From Lepidurus packardi (Eukaryota > Arthropoda > Branchiopoda > Notostraca > Triopsidae), in contig JAKZAN010000005.1 in the NCBI GenBank assembly GCA_023053545.1, positions 2,604,001 to 2,668,000 of the forward strand: DNA of 64,000 nt. The letters run 5' to 3'. The notes beneath the pieces are model-generated. The model did not search any database. It saw nothing but the letters and a program-made list of their open reading frames with translations, and was not told where the DNA came from. Position numbers and translations under genes: made by a program. Positions 1 through 16,124 of this stretch are shown here, piece after piece; the stretch's first letter is position 1; each line of letters begins with the position of its first letter.

Positions 1-2222
1 ACACTAAAGTAAAGGGGCGCCCAAACTTGCACTGTAGAGTGTATAGAACGTGAGATACACGACTAAGGTTCGCCAGATGGTTCACGACATGATGATATTA
101 ACCTTTGCACTTTTGTTTTTGCATTTTTTGGCATCGCCCACATTCAGGCGCAGAAGCCTGGGAAAGAAATGGAGCCTTCATCACTCGTTATATGGACTCG
201 TTTTTGCTCTCGTTTCTTAAAAGCTTATTTTCCCAAAGTGTAAGCTTGCCAAGTTGCAACAAAAACGGAATCAAACCATAGCCCATATGTGGCTCATTTG
301 TTTACACTAACACTAAACAGTAATCCTGTATTTGGTCTTCTTCGTTAGCGCGCTATCAACACGTTCTTATTGGCAGGTTTTACTTTTCTTCTGGGGTTTA
401 TTTTTAGCAAAGTGTCGCGAAAAGCTATCCAAAAAAACCATAACAATGTACATTATCAGCCCCACACACGTGGCGTTGACATATCAGCCCAACTCTGTCT
501 AGCCGACTACCGTCTGCGAAGGCAAACTCAAAAGCCCAGCGGTTCTTCCAGCTCGAAACTTGCTTGCTTTACTGACTGTAAACGCCCCAAAAATGCGCGC
601 GTGCTCACCGCGTACTCGGTAATCATTCGAGGCGGGAAAGAAAGGAAAAAAACTTGCAGCCCTTAACGCACGCCAGAGGTGTACATGTCTGCAGTATACC
701 GGACATGCAACCAACAATGCTATGCTAATCGAAGCTCCAACTCGGAACACTGAGCAGTTGGCCTTTTGCTCCCCCTCCTCTTTCCTTGTCGCATTTCGTT
801 TCGACTCTTCGAACAGAATAGAACGCGAACAGCGAGAGGGGTAAAGCTACAAAACTATACAAGTCGGAAACATCTGGTCGTCTTTTAGTAATCCGGACGC
901 TTTACTAGGGCATGCCACATACTTCCGCTCATTGGCATACTCGCCACCACTTATCGTTCTGTAACAGTCACAGACACTGCTACTAAATTACAGCTTTGCT
1001 AACGCTTCCCAATTAAAAAAAACGACAACGAAAGGAACGCTAAACGATATTCCTTGTTAGGTTACGCTACACGAGTGGACCAGCAGCCCCTTAACTTCCC
1101 CAACAACGTGAATAACCGCAGGGTCCGATTAATAAAATAAATACAAAATTTCGAACTAGTCATCCTCGTTATTACACCGTTTTTAAAATTACCATAGACA
1201 GTCGAAGGCCAGAGACGACGCCAAACAGGACGTGCTGGAGTTGTAAAGAAAATTTATACACGAGGAGGCTCAAGTAGAATGGCATACTCAACATTCTTGC
1301 ATTTTTTTTCGCTCCAGACGCCTCAAAACACAGCCTCCCATGATTTTGCATTAAGCATGGCATGCGTCTCCAGTATAAAAGTCTTCCAGAGCTGCAGGCG
1401 GGCATAAATAGCCCCAACAACTTCAAGTTACCACACAAACCTTTGCCTATGCAATGCCATTCCCAAGGACCAAGAATATCGACGACTGATAACACCACCG
1501 ACTTTCTCCATCTAGGGTGTTGCTAGATTTACAATTGTAAATTTGGAAAGTTTTAAACTGTACAAAAACTGTATTGGATTCTTTGGGACCAAAAGGGGTT
1601 CTCTAACTTTTTTTTTTAGACAACAAAAGGCATTTTATGACCCATATTCTTAGGATGGGGGTTCGGGGGGAGGGTAAGGAGCGTACATAAAAAAAAAAAG
1701 TCCAAGGCATAAAGTTTAAAAACATACACCCCAAGTTTTAAATAAGTTCTCTATGAATACACACTTTTAGAAGGAAAATTAAACCAAAGTCTACCTTCAC
1801 CTAAGTAGATTTGCGTTTTCTTTCTTACCTGCCCAATGAATCCTTCGGTCACACACATGAAAAGCTGCAATTTTGTTTCTTTTTAGCTCCCGGCACAACA
1901 CAATTCAACTCTGACAATATCTTGGAATGGTCAATTAATATGATTTCTTTTTCTTTCCAAATTGCCAAACAAATCAGTCTCCAGGCACACAAAATGGACG
2001 GGGTCAAACGTTTTTGATATATTCACATTTTTTTTCCATAATGCATTCGATAAACGCACGGTTGCCGTAGTCAGCACTTCGAGGACAATTAAGGCTTCTT
2101 TCTTCTGTCCGTTAGCGTAGTATTTGCTTAGAGAGACTTCAGGTAGGCACATACGGTAATTATGATACAGTTTTATCCCAACACATCAAAGAAGCGAGGG
2201 TCTCTTGGTGCCACTTTTCGCG
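1..2222. other. Intergenic region downstream of the PAK4-like gene
   Basis: No supported gene. The open frames here are short, lack family motifs and have no coherent splice partners. Part of the stretch next to 2223 is presumably the 3' UTR of the minus-strand kinase, but I could not fix a polyadenylation site. Confidence 0.5.
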
Positions 2223-5742
<3,520 letters not shown>

Positions 5743-8700
5743 GGCGACGCTATTTTTGTTTAAAGTAGACAAAAAAAAATTAGATCCAAAAAACCGTTAA
5801 TGGAACAAACTTTTTCCCCAAAGCAAACTTTCATTCCAACCACGAGAGCACGCAAGGGTTTATGGCCGAACTGATCATTAATTGCCCCAAAAAGTTCAAC
5901 GAAAACCGACGCAAAGTCCTCAGAACAGGACACATTTAAGGAGCATAACGTGACAAGCGCCACATTCCAGCTGGAACAAAATCGCTGCCACGCACGCAAC
6001 ACTACACTTTATAACTAGTTTCAAATACAGAATCAAGTTTCGCGACATTATTAGTACCTGATTATTGCAGCCATTTTCAGCTCCATGTAGAAACGCAAAC
6101 ATACAAGTGAAAAAAAAAATCTCCCAAGACTGATGTGAACCAAGTCCAAGTAGAAGCAGAACTGAAACTGAGCCGGCAAACAAACCTTGAGAAAACCACA
6201 TGGCCATTTTCTGCCACCCTGCCCCCTTCCAATACAGGCAACGTTTTTTAAGCTTTAGCGCCGAAGTAATTCAATGCTGGTTAAAAGTAGGGTGGGACTG
6301 GGGTAGGTTTCTGTGTGTGCGGCTAGCACCGCACTCCTACACCATAACCTTTGACCCGATACCACGCGAGGGGAAGAAAATGAAAAATACCCACGGCCAG
6401 AAATAGTGCTTCGTTAGTGCCCCCATAAAAAGCTGTTGGCAAACCAAGCTCTGTTTCTAGCCAGGTTTTGACTTTCACAGCGTCCGACGTTAATGATGCA
6501 GGAAAATCTAAAATAATCCGAAAAATCCGAAACCTAAGCCGCAACGCGAGAGACGAAAATGGAGCAAAACTTCGGCAAGACAAAAGTTTCTCCTCCTTTC
6601 CCCATGGTGAAAAAGCAATGAGCTAGCATTCTTTCTTACTTAAAAAATATTCCTCCCTTGTCATCACTTGACTGCATTGCGGAAAAAGACATCCTCTTCT
6701 GGTTTTCACGCTTCGACCCCAAACCGTGTTAGCCACTTAAGTGACAGTGAAAACAATTTCCGTTTCCCGCTTTTCGCCCCATGTAAATTCTTCTTCTTAA
6801 CGTTCTGAACGGTTTGCTACTTGGATGGCCAAGTTAAAAGTTAAGTCATTTCCAGGAACATGACACGAAAGAAAACTATTAAGAAAAAAAGGAAAGAAGA
6901 AAAGAAGAAGCTTAATAACGTTAGGGTAGCGTGCAAGCAAGCAAGAGGCAATCCAATTATCAAACAATAATCGAAGGGAAACTGAATTGGATTATGATGG
7001 AGACTTCCGGAAACCTTGCTTTTAAAAAACTCGTTAAAATAAAAACAAAAATATCCGAAAAGTAGAGCAAGTCAATTCCATCTCCATTATGGGGGGAATT
7101 GTACGATTCGTCTAATTCCGCTGGGTGCATGCCATGATAGAAAGAAAAAAAAGAAAAAACTTCAACAATGAAAAGTGGGCAAGAAAATCAAAGGATTGCG
7201 TGCTTCCTCTTTCCCCATTTTGTTGCCCCATCAAACAACAATGTCATATACCTTGTAACTCTGAATTAGCTACATAAAATGGACTTGAAGCTGGCTCGAA
7301 GCTCCTAAACAGATAATACATCGTGTAACAATCGAAAGGTTTAGGGTTTTTTGTAGACGGCTTTCTTTACCCTAACTTGAAAGGGAAGTGGGATAGATTC
7401 GCATAAAGCAGGGCATAAAGTACGTTCGCAGGTACTGAATAAAGCTAGAATAGAAACAATCATCAATTTGACTTGGTAATTTCCTTTCAGTCGTCATGAC
7501 AACGTGATGGGGAATCGAAAATGGGGTGTCAAGCACGACAAAAGAAACAAATATATATGGATTAGTCAGGTTTGTCCTTACGCACCTTCCAAGTGCCAGG
7601 CACTGGCTTGAACTTTAACCTGATATCCAAGACGATAATGAGGAAAAGAGCAACGTTTGCTAAGACTGGTCTCAAGCTTGGCGAAACTGGAGCAGCTGCC
7701 ACTGGATCAAAGTTAAATTTTAGACGGGAAAGGAAAAGTTAAACATTAGGAATAAAGTGAACGTGCTCCCTTTTCTGAATTACTCTTTCTTTTTCTTTTT
7801 AACGTGGTAAAAGTTCAGTGTACATGTAACTTAATTCCTAGTTTCTTATGTATGTATAATAGAAGGTGTATATGAACTTGTGTTAGCCATGGGATACAAA
7901 CACATCTGGGTAACAAACAAAATGAATAGCTGTTGTTACTTAGGCAGGCACCGACTTTTGAGCTTTTCAAGTGCGTAGCGTGTGCGTTAGATAATGAACA
8001 GATATCAAAACTCGTAATAAAACGCACGACTAAGTGTGGAGGGAGGAAAGGGAGATTCATTTCCCAAGGCCTGCATGTTGAAGGATAATCCAATGCTTCT
8101 TAATGCTTCATAATGGATAAATGATATGATTGCGTGATGTAGGTCTAGGTTAATTGGGTTATAAAAACGACTAGGAATAAAAGCTTTTTTCCGAAAGTGA
8201 GTTGACCACTTAGGGATGTATGCTAATATCGATAAAGAAGTATGGCTTTCCATAAGCTCGAAAAATAAACTAATAGCGAGTACGCAACTGTCAACAAACA
8301 CACCTTGTTTGCATGCATGCATGTCCTATGTAGCAAAAAAGTCTATCACATTAGCAGAAAATGCAGTGAAACTTACTTCAAAATAGACAGCAGGAACACC
8401 AGAAAGTGCGTTCTTCTCCGTACAACACAAATTAAGCCACTATATCCCTTTATAAAGGCACATAAAGTCTCAAAACTCGACCTCGCGCACCTGAACGCGT
8501 CGCCATCATGAAAATATGCGGTGGGCGGAGACCGTGGCACGCAGGTGAAACTTAATAATCGATCTCGTTGGGTGTGCGCGCTTGCTATCGATACGCCACA
8601 ACACAATGCCTCGATAATGCGATACTTAAAAGTGGCGGCTTGGTAGCTGTCAATGGAGAGAAAAAAAATAGAAACTGCACATCTCTGTTTACGTATGCTT

Positions 8701-8985
8701 AATATTCGGACAATTCGCGAAAGGCTGGTATAAAATGCCGCTTTCCGAGTAGCGATTTCTATAGGATCACGTCCAGTACAAAGTGTGTGAGCCAACGTCT
8801 TTTGGGACAGCACTGGGGGTGACTTGCTGTAGGTTTTTCTGGTGAATTGAACGGCAACAAAAAGCATTTGGCAGCCTTCTAGGCCGGCTGGGCCTCTAAA
8901 TTTGTAAATATCCAAGTTGAATCTTGCTTTTTTTACAGTTCACCGAGCCTTGTTTTCAAAGATAGGGCCACACAATAAAGCCAGG
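5743..8985. other. Intergenic region between divergent mbt and PHF10 genes
   Basis: About 3.2 kb separate the two divergent start codons. It must hold both promoters and any untranslated first exons. A pyrimidine-rich acceptor ending at about 8939, just before the PHF10 start at 8992, implies an upstream 5' UTR exon for that gene. The 180-codon minus-strand frame at 8373-8915 has no family signature and is not accepted as a gene. Confidence 0.5.
8586..8593. promoter_or_regulatory. DRE-type element TATCGATA
   Basis: A perfect palindromic TATCGATA, the core of the arthropod DNA-replication-related element bound by DREF in Drosophila, lies about 400 bp upstream of the PHF10 start codon. ATCGAT-like sequences also occur nearby (about 8556). 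The element is typical of housekeeping promoters. That it functions here is inference. Confidence 0.45.
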
Positions 8986-8991
8986 CCCAGC

Positions 8992-11748
8992 ATGGAGGAG
9001 CCAGAAAAGCTGTACCTTACTGAACCGGATTCTGTTTCTGTGCCAACAACTAATAACGTGACGGAAAATGGAGCTAGTGGCAAAGAATTGAACAATTCCG
9101 CACCGCATATTCCGCCTATTACCATCCATTCAGTTCCTGGCTCAGGGAATCAGGTGCCCATGTGGTCCATCACAACCAGTACAGCAGCGGCGAGTCCTCC
9201 TTTACCTTTGCCCAGGAACCAAACGCCGCCTCCACCTATAACCATAACCTTGTCGACCCACCCACCTCGGGTGACTTCTTCACCGCCAAAAGCACGTGAG
9301 AGCGCGCTGACCGTTACCAAGGAACCTGCTGAGTATAACCCCCATCCCAGGATCATTCTCAAACTGCCCAAAGAAGCCGCTGCTGGAATCATGGCCATGG
9401 ATATGTTGGATAACAATACTACCACCTCGGAGAACTCAAATTTTACCTACCAGTCTGAATCTATGACCAATGATAATGACAGTTTAGTTCACAATCCCTT
9501 AGCGTCTGCCGAGAACAGCAACAGCAATTTTACCGCCACCGTCAGCATGCCGCCCATGCCTAACTTGTCGTTTGAATCCAACAGCACCACGCCGACGACC
9601 ACAACCGAATCGGGGAGAAAGCGCAAGTACATACGAAGAATGCTTGATACGTCTTCGACGACTCCTCTGCGCGAGAGACTGCATCGACGAGCCAAAGATT
9701 TCAAACTCGAGGCAGACGAAGCTGCGGCCGTAGCCGGCATTGAGGGAGTCATCGACTCGCCGCCCGCCAAGCGAGGTCGGAAACCAGGTCACGCTCATCT
9801 TCAGCTCCAGTTCCCCACCAGTACCTCGTCACCAATAGCAACAGCCTCGCATGCGATGAACGGTGACGGGATAGGAGTTTTGACCATAGCCACACCTGAA
9901 AAGCCTCCACCGGCGAAGCGAGGTCGCAAACCTGGCTTCAAACTCAATCGTCCACCTGTAATCCCCAACAGTATCTCCGGACAAGCTACTGATGGAACCC
10001 CTAAAGCCAAACGCGGTAAAAATAAATTTAAAAAAAAATATTCTGAATCCTTTCAATGCTCATTTCTTTCTCTATTTTATATGAAGGACGGAAGAAGAAA
10101 GAAAAGCGAATCATTGGGAAGGTTTCAATGCCGAAAACGCCTTCAACTTTCCAAGTAGTTTTACCCTTCTGATCTGCCGAGCGAACTTAATTTTCATTTG
10201 CTCATTTTTAAAGGTTTTGGAAGAAGAGACAAGAATGAGTATGGGAGGTGGTGTTCGAAACTACACTAGTTTACTTGACACACCCACTGTAGCTAAAAGC
10301 AATCACACGAATTCATTTGCGTCACCCAGTTTGAACCTAACAGGTCCGGATGAAACTTCCAATTCGGCTAGCACTTCTGTCAAGCAAAAAAAGTTATCGC
10401 GAATGGAAGTTTTTGATCCCAGGTAAGGCCAACTTCTTTACTTTTTTACAATGGATTTATTTGGATTTATCTTTTTCAGCCATGTTAGTATTACCGCCGA
10501 ACAATTGTACGAATATCAGTGGCCACCAGGTGACCCGAGCGGGGACTATTACTTGCTACAAGAACAAGTTTCCGCTTACTTGGGTCTCAAGATTCACCGG
10601 CGGTACCCCGAATTGAAACGGCGGTCATTAGAACTCATTGAACGGACATATTTGAAAGAAAAGGGCGTTGTTTCCGAAGTCACGTGCGATTTAGGTAACA
10701 ATCGTTTGTACTTCTGACCCGAAAACCTTATTTTAATGGGGTTTTTTTTTTTTGTTTTTTTTTTGGTATTGGGGTACGCTCAGGTCTGACAGCTATTCCT
10801 AGTCGTGAGGTTTTGGATATCTTGTTCAATGATTATCCGGATAAATACGAAGAGTACCAACGTGTAATTCATGAACGAAAAGAGCAAGCTGCCAAAGCCA
10901 AACAAAAAGGTTAGATCTCGCAACTTTTTGCCCTTTTGTGGACATTTTGATCTGAAAAGATGATAAAATTGGTTTCTTTTTGGTTTATTAGCTGCTCTGG
11001 CAGCAGAGAAGGCCAAACCCATGGACCCGCGCACAAGGGCCATCAAGTCATGTAGTACTTGGAACATAGCATTTAACCGCGAGCGCAAAGAGGAAAGACG
11101 TTACTGTATAGACACGCAAACGTGGATTATTCATGGACCCCGTAAGGCGGTCACCAAGCCCCGTCCAGTGGACGATAATAGATTTTACCCAGTGGCCCTC
11201 ATTCCGGGACAGTATACTGATGGCTTTAGAAAGTACGCAAGTCTTATATTATGGAAAGAATTAAGATTTGAGCAAAGTTTTTTGTTTGCACATTAGGTAT
11301 ACTACAGCGGAACTAAGGCGATTGCCCTTAAACACAGTCACACGAGCACCGTGGTCAGACTCCAAAGAAGAAGACGAAAGAGAAGTGTCTGATGCTGAAT
11401 CAGATGGCTCGAATTCAGACTCTAGTTCTTCTGATGATTCTAGGTAAGGAATCTTTGATTTTTTCTTAGAGGCCAACAGTTGGCAATACTGGTTTCCATT
11501 TTGAGTTTAACTAACGTGTCCTTTTGAAAATTGATAGTACCGATTCCAGTGATGACAGCTCATCAAGTTCGGATGAATCTCAAGACGAGGAGCAACCCAA
11601 AATGAGCAAATTTGACGGGAAACCTGTGAGTGTCTCTGAAAGCAGTCGCTTTGTGTGCAAATCGTGTGGAAGAGGCTTGAACCGAGCTAGCACTAGCAAT
11701 GAGTTGGAATTTCCGCCCTGCTCGTTTTGTCGTGCCAGCGGTAGCTAA
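8992..11748 (+). CDS. PHF10: PHF10/SAYP-like BAF chromatin-remodelling subunit, PHD region truncated
   Basis: This is a subunit of the PBAF-type SWI/SNF remodeller, expected in the nucleus. Eight exons: 8992..10015, 10087..10154, 10214..10422, 10480..10694, 10784..10909, 10992..11232, 11297..11443 and 11538..11748, about 746 residues. The start at MEEPEKLYLTEP follows a likely UTR splice acceptor; an ATG at 8917 lies before that acceptor. The N-terminal half is disordered with three AT-hook-like motifs, two reading AKRGRKPG (about residues 259 and 307) and a third, AKRGRKKKEKR, formed across the first splice junction. The SAY domain follows: YEYQWPPGDPSGDYYLLQEQ, then LTAIPSREVLDILFNDYP, NRERKEERRYCID, YPVALIPGQY and LRRLPLNT. 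An acidic Ser/Asp tract comes next. The protein ends with CKSCGRGLN and PPCSFCRASGS, the first four ligands of PHD1. The second half of PHD1 and all of PHD2 are absent. The family call is strong; the ending could be an isoform or a real truncation. Confidence 0.92.
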
Positions 11749-11873
11749 CTTATCCGTTTTTTTCTACAACCCACATACAGTTTACGCATGCATTGTTTGG
11801 ACAAAGGAAAAAATTGCCTCAACAAAAAGATTATTGCGCGAGTGAGAGTGAACGAAAGAAAGCAAGCCATGCC

Positions 11874-12062
11874 AATAAAGAGAATGTCTTTTAGTACAAT
11901 CAATTGCCTAACTTAAATTCCTTTAATACTCTTAGTAACGTAGAAAAGATCGCGTCACAATTTCGTTTACTACACATAACTTCAAGCCATTTTACGGTAT
12001 ATGGAAGATAACTTGAAAGTAACCGAAGTAACGAAATACTGCACAGCGATTAAAACAATAAA
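11874..12062 (+). terminator. Candidate polyadenylation signals for PHF10
   Basis: AATAAA occurs at 11874-11879 and again at 12057-12062 in the 378-bp gap between the convergent PHF10 and DPH6 coding ends. The first lies 126 bases past the PHF10 stop. Which is used cannot be seen from sequence. Confidence 0.5.
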
Positions 12063-12126
12063 AAAATAATGTCCAACCGTGAGTTTTAAAATCAGTAGAC
12101 ATTTTTTTAAAAAATCCTAAATTTTG

Positions 12127-15034
12127 CTAGACTTCAAGCCGCAAACCTGCAATGCTAATGAACGTTTTAGCCGACTCGAAGCCCAAAACCGGAATAACCG
12201 ATACAGCTTGTTGACTGAAATTCAAGCTAGAATCTTTGCCTAACTCTCCGACAGCTTTTTGCCAACTTAGCAGGGGTACTTGGCTAGTGATAAAGATTCT
12301 AAGCATGCACTTCAACTCGGCGCCGGAATCTCGTTTTAGCTGCTGAATCGAGTACCGTAAAATTTCAACCAACTCATCGGAATCGGTGCCGGCACTGTTT
12401 TCTGTTAGCAATAAATCGAGAACCGTCAAGGATTTATTCGTAAGAGACAACAGGACATAATTCCTTACCTGCTTGGCAGCTCACGATTGATAACTGTCCA
12501 TCAAAAGCCCAGCCACGTCGCAAAGACACAACTGTTCCGCTTTGCATACAGTAACCTGTCTCCAAATCTAAGAAAATAATCGAATAACATATTACTGAAG
12601 TGTATTTTTAAATAGAGTCGTGAAACGGATATATTACATTCACTTTTGCGATTATATCGATGGGCCCATACTTGCCACTCCACCAATGCATTCCGTGGCA
12701 AGGCAGATACTATGACATAATCTACAATTGCATCGTTTGACTCCGCTTCCCATAATGTTCGAGCTACATGAATGTAATTGCGATCCGTTACGTAACATAT
12801 AGCCTAAAACAACAAATTTTGCCCTTTTAATAACTTATTTTGAATGATTTAATCATCCCGTATATCTTTAGCTAGATCCCACCTAAATATTACAAGGAGG
12901 CACATGCGTCTTGTATGTGATATATGTAGCAAGATAAGCTATACGGAAGCCCTTTTAACAAAGAAATATTACCTGAGCAACATCTCGGATGGACATCTTT
13001 TCAGACATGGCAATGATTGCCCTGTTTATGTGCCTAAGTGCCAACCTACATTGAAGAATTACGCCGCTCTTTGCTGGCAATGTCATTGATCCTGGTATAA
13101 GGCCAATTTGACCGGATACAAAGAGCAAGTCTCCAATCTTTCAAAAACGCAAAAAAAAAAAAAAATAATAGCTCTCATAGTAAAGAATCAAAACTGGTGC
13201 TATATTATTAAGCAAAGGACAAACAGGTCCGGAATTTACTTGTTTGGCTTGACTGTAAGGTCCGATATTGGCCGGAGCCCAATGTGAAATACTTTGCACG
13301 TGCATCGTGTTCACACCATGCCCAACATCGTCGAGAACCTGTTTCTTTCCGTACAACGTGGCCTCCAATAAAAACAAGACGTCTTCGGGCAAGGGCACTT
13401 GTACGCAAACACGTGTGGGCGGGTTTAAAGGAAAATACCTAGCGTAAACCTGATTCACGGCTGCGTAATCAGCCATGGATTTTACGTACAACGAAATAGA
13501 GATCACGTTTTCCAAGGTCAGACCTTGGGATTCCAGCATGTCTGAATTGAATAAAAGTAAAATAACAATATCTTTCAAATACTTAAATTTGCGCATTTAA
13601 GTTTACTTTTGACTTCGTCCATTATTTTCTGAGTCGTAAGCTCTACATCTTTGGAAGCCAAATCTAGAACTGCAGAAACACCAGTTAGCCAGCCCCAGGT
13701 GGCTTTATTGACGATCAAGACAGGTTTATGGTCCAGCTTCTGCGACCAATGCACAGAACGGATGAGATCACTGTTGACTATTTCTTCGATTTCATCTGTC
13801 ATCAAGTCAGCAATATGCGACAGCGGAGTAGACCAGTTTGAAGATTGCACGACTTCCTCCTGGCAAAACGAAATTTTGCATGAAAAGCACGTCCGTTAGA
13901 CGGACCTAACCACAGAACAGATACAAAACTGTGTTTCTAACCATGAGTTTCGGTTCCAAGCTCAGATCCGAAAGTTTTAAGTAAGCTACTGGAGCAATGG
14001 GATCGTCTGAATGCATTATCATTTGGAAGCTATTCCTAAATAAATATTAAAAAAATGCATAAGAGCTACTGAAAAGTGGTTACATAATATTACAGAACTA
14101 TTTTTTTCTTAAAGAGAGGGCAGTCTAGAGTGAACGATTCGTATTCACCTCCTTCGCCACATACATTTATGCCAAATTGCTTTCTCTAGAACGTAAAGTG
14201 AAATAATGGATCATAGAGTGAGGAATTAAGAGAAGGTGTAAATGGAAGTATACCAGTTTTTCCAAGTCTGGTTTGATTTGGCTCAACTCCAAACCAAGAT
14301 GCTTTTTCGGTTTCAAGCCTAAAGCTGCAACTTTGACAATGACAGCTTTTAATCCAGAATCAATCATTTCTTGTAGCAATTCACTCTGATTTCGACGCCA
14401 TAAATAAGACAAAGACACCAGACCGAGTCGACTGCAACTAAGGGACGAACAAAAGAGGTCAATACGAATGAAGAATTAATACGCTTAATAAAGACTTACA
14501 CATTTTCCACCCTAACCCTTTGGTAGTTTGAAAGAATAGCTCCTACACTAACAGCCTCCACGTTTTGTTCGACCTACAAGCGAAACAGATACTTAAAGAA
14601 TTACAATTTTTAATACAAAAATTAATTACTTTAACTCTAGCTAGAAGGCGATACAAGTCTTCAACTTCATCGCCTGGATCCAGAATATAATCCACTCCCT
14701 GCTGTATGCTACCTCCTGTTATAGATTCTCTATATAAAGGCAGATCCATAGCTTCTGCATAATGTTGAATGGCATCATGACCAACGGTTTGATACATATA
14801 GCTATCCAATTCATCTAGGGATAGAGTAACAATAGACGAAACATTTGCATGTGTATTTAAACGAAACTTATCGAACTTTTGTTTTAATGGATTATTGTAG
14901 TATGAACCTTTTTCTCCTGCAAGTGGGCGTAGGTTTGCTAGTGCGACGATGTCATGGCCACTAGCAACGCACTGCATCATATTAAAGCAGCTATCCTTTC
15001 CTCCACTAATTAACGCAACAACCCTCATTGGCAT
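12127..15034 (-). CDS. DPH6: Diphthine--ammonia ligase with two C-terminal Rid (YjgF) domains
   Basis: It catalyses the last, ATP-dependent amidation step of diphthamide formation on elongation factor 2. Eleven exons, complement of 12127..12401, 12469..12567, 12638..12803, 12973..13137, 13240..13541, 13607..13859, 13942..14035, 14094..14185, 14254..14437, 14500..14573 and 14630..15034, give about 702 residues with the frame closing at each junction. The N-terminal 235 residues are the PP-loop ATPase: VVALISGGKDSCFNMMQC, ELDSYMYQTVGHDAI, GDEVEDLYRLL, VKVAALGL, CGEGGEYESFTLDCP. Two Rid/YjgF-type domains follow, at about 290-450 (HWAPANIGPYSQAKQ, then GDLLFVSGQIGLIPGS across the splice) and about 450-570. 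Human DPH6 is only about 267 residues and lacks them; fungal orthologues have them. The end of exon 9 is ambiguous by two codons (12638 or 12644). The start may be 15034 or the second Met at 15027, which gives the family's usual MRVVALISGG. Confidence 0.93.
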
Positions 15035-15132
15035 GTATTTTTTTCTTATTTATTTTATATCTATCTACTACAGATGAATCGAATGATAACAAAAACACAA
15101 ACACGTGTATGGGAAGTCTTTAGTATCGTTCC

Positions 15133-15148
15133 GTTGCCAAGGCGAAAC
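15133..15148. promoter_or_regulatory. X-box-like element near the DPH6 start
   Basis: GTTGCCAAGGCGAAAC resembles the RFX X-box (two GTTGCC/GGCAAC half-sites around a two-base centre), with AA instead of AT at the centre and an extra base in the right half. It lies 99 bp upstream of the DPH6 start and about 1 kb upstream of the divergent FAM161-like gene. The match is weak and its function is inferred. Confidence 0.25.
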
Positions 15149-15305
15149 GATACCAACGGTTAAACAGTTTCAGCTTTCTTCAACGGTCTTTTGTGGGCGC
15201 GAAATCGCAAGTTAGCTAAGGGTACAGCGCAGAACACAAAACTTTTAGCGCTTAAGAAAATAATGACTGTGAATTATGCAATGAACTAGCACGTACTATT
15301 CCGTC

Positions 15306-15352
15306 TAAAATAAAAGCTACTAATATTTCCCATAAGGTCAGGCGTTACTTCG
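15306..15352 (+). repeat. Dispersed repeat fragment, copy A
   Basis: TTTCCCATAAGGTCAGGCG followed by an ACTTCGG/C block also occurs at about 58796-58858, with similar flanking AATAAAAG. The two fragments share order and orientation. They look like remnants of one mobile element, of unknown class. Confidence 0.5.
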
Positions 15353-15909
15353 GTCTGTGGGATTGGCGTCCGATTGTTCGGCGAAAGCTGTTGAAGAAGA
15401 CAAGCTATAAAGAATACAAGTTACAATATGAACCGTGCACGGTACACAATACGTGGACTTGATATTTTGCTGTGAAGGAGTTTTACGTATTACACTACAA
15501 ATTTTGAAATCACGAGATAAAAACATAATTCGGAGGTAGTTTACTTCCGTTAATTTGCAAACAAATTATTTTAAAAGGTGTTAATGGTAGGAATTTGCAA
15601 AGAAAAGTATTCACATTTGCTCTAAAATGTTGAATTTCTCACAGTATACTCGTCTCCTAATTGCCATATACACATGCGACTTGTATTACAAAAATTGTGT
15701 CTTATAATAGCGTCTGTGCAAAGAGAAATAAACAAGGAACAAAGTAGAATAAATGAAAGACATTAATCCCAAAGGACAACGAGTGAAAGCATTTTCGTAT
15801 AGTAAATACACGACACACATTTATACTTTTGCTCCTTAGAACATGTATAGAGTTAAGGTTCTGGAACACACGTATTGATCAATCTTACTCGCAAGGAGTA
15901 GGGTTAAAC

Positions 15910-15923
15910 ATGACCATGGCAAC
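15910..15923 (+). promoter_or_regulatory. RFX X-box-like element upstream of the FAM161-like gene
   Basis: ATGACCATGGCAAC differs at one position from the RYYNYYATRRCAAC-type X-box bound by RFX factors. In nematodes and flies X-boxes sit within a few hundred bases of ciliary gene starts. This one is about 202 bp upstream of the start codon at 16125, which agrees with the ciliary role of the FAM161 family. Binding is inferred. Confidence 0.45.
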
Positions 15924-16124
15924 GGAATTCCTTTGATCGTTTTTACTTATATGCAGCTTCTCTGGCTAGCAACGATCAAACAAACGTCATATACCGGGGA
16001 ATATCTTCCCGAAGTGTCGCAGGAAGCTTTTTAGTAAAGTCAACAGCTTGCGTTAAATAGCCGACAAACAAGCCGTGAAGTAATCGTGAATAGTGAGAGA
16101 GACTATGGCAGTTCGACTCTAGAA

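Noticed and set aside
370-1498. Short open frames of about 60-108 codons at the left edge
   Set aside because: Overlapping on both strands, no motifs, in non-coding-looking sequence.
8373-8915. 180-codon open frame on the minus strand
   Set aside because: Biased composition, no family motif, overlaps the PHF10 upstream region with a DRE-type element; no splice logic links it to another gene.
8917-8991. Upstream ATG of the PHF10 frame (MNLAFFTVHRALF)
   Set aside because: A strong polypyrimidine tract and AG lie just after it, at about 8930-8939, so the ATG is probably intronic.
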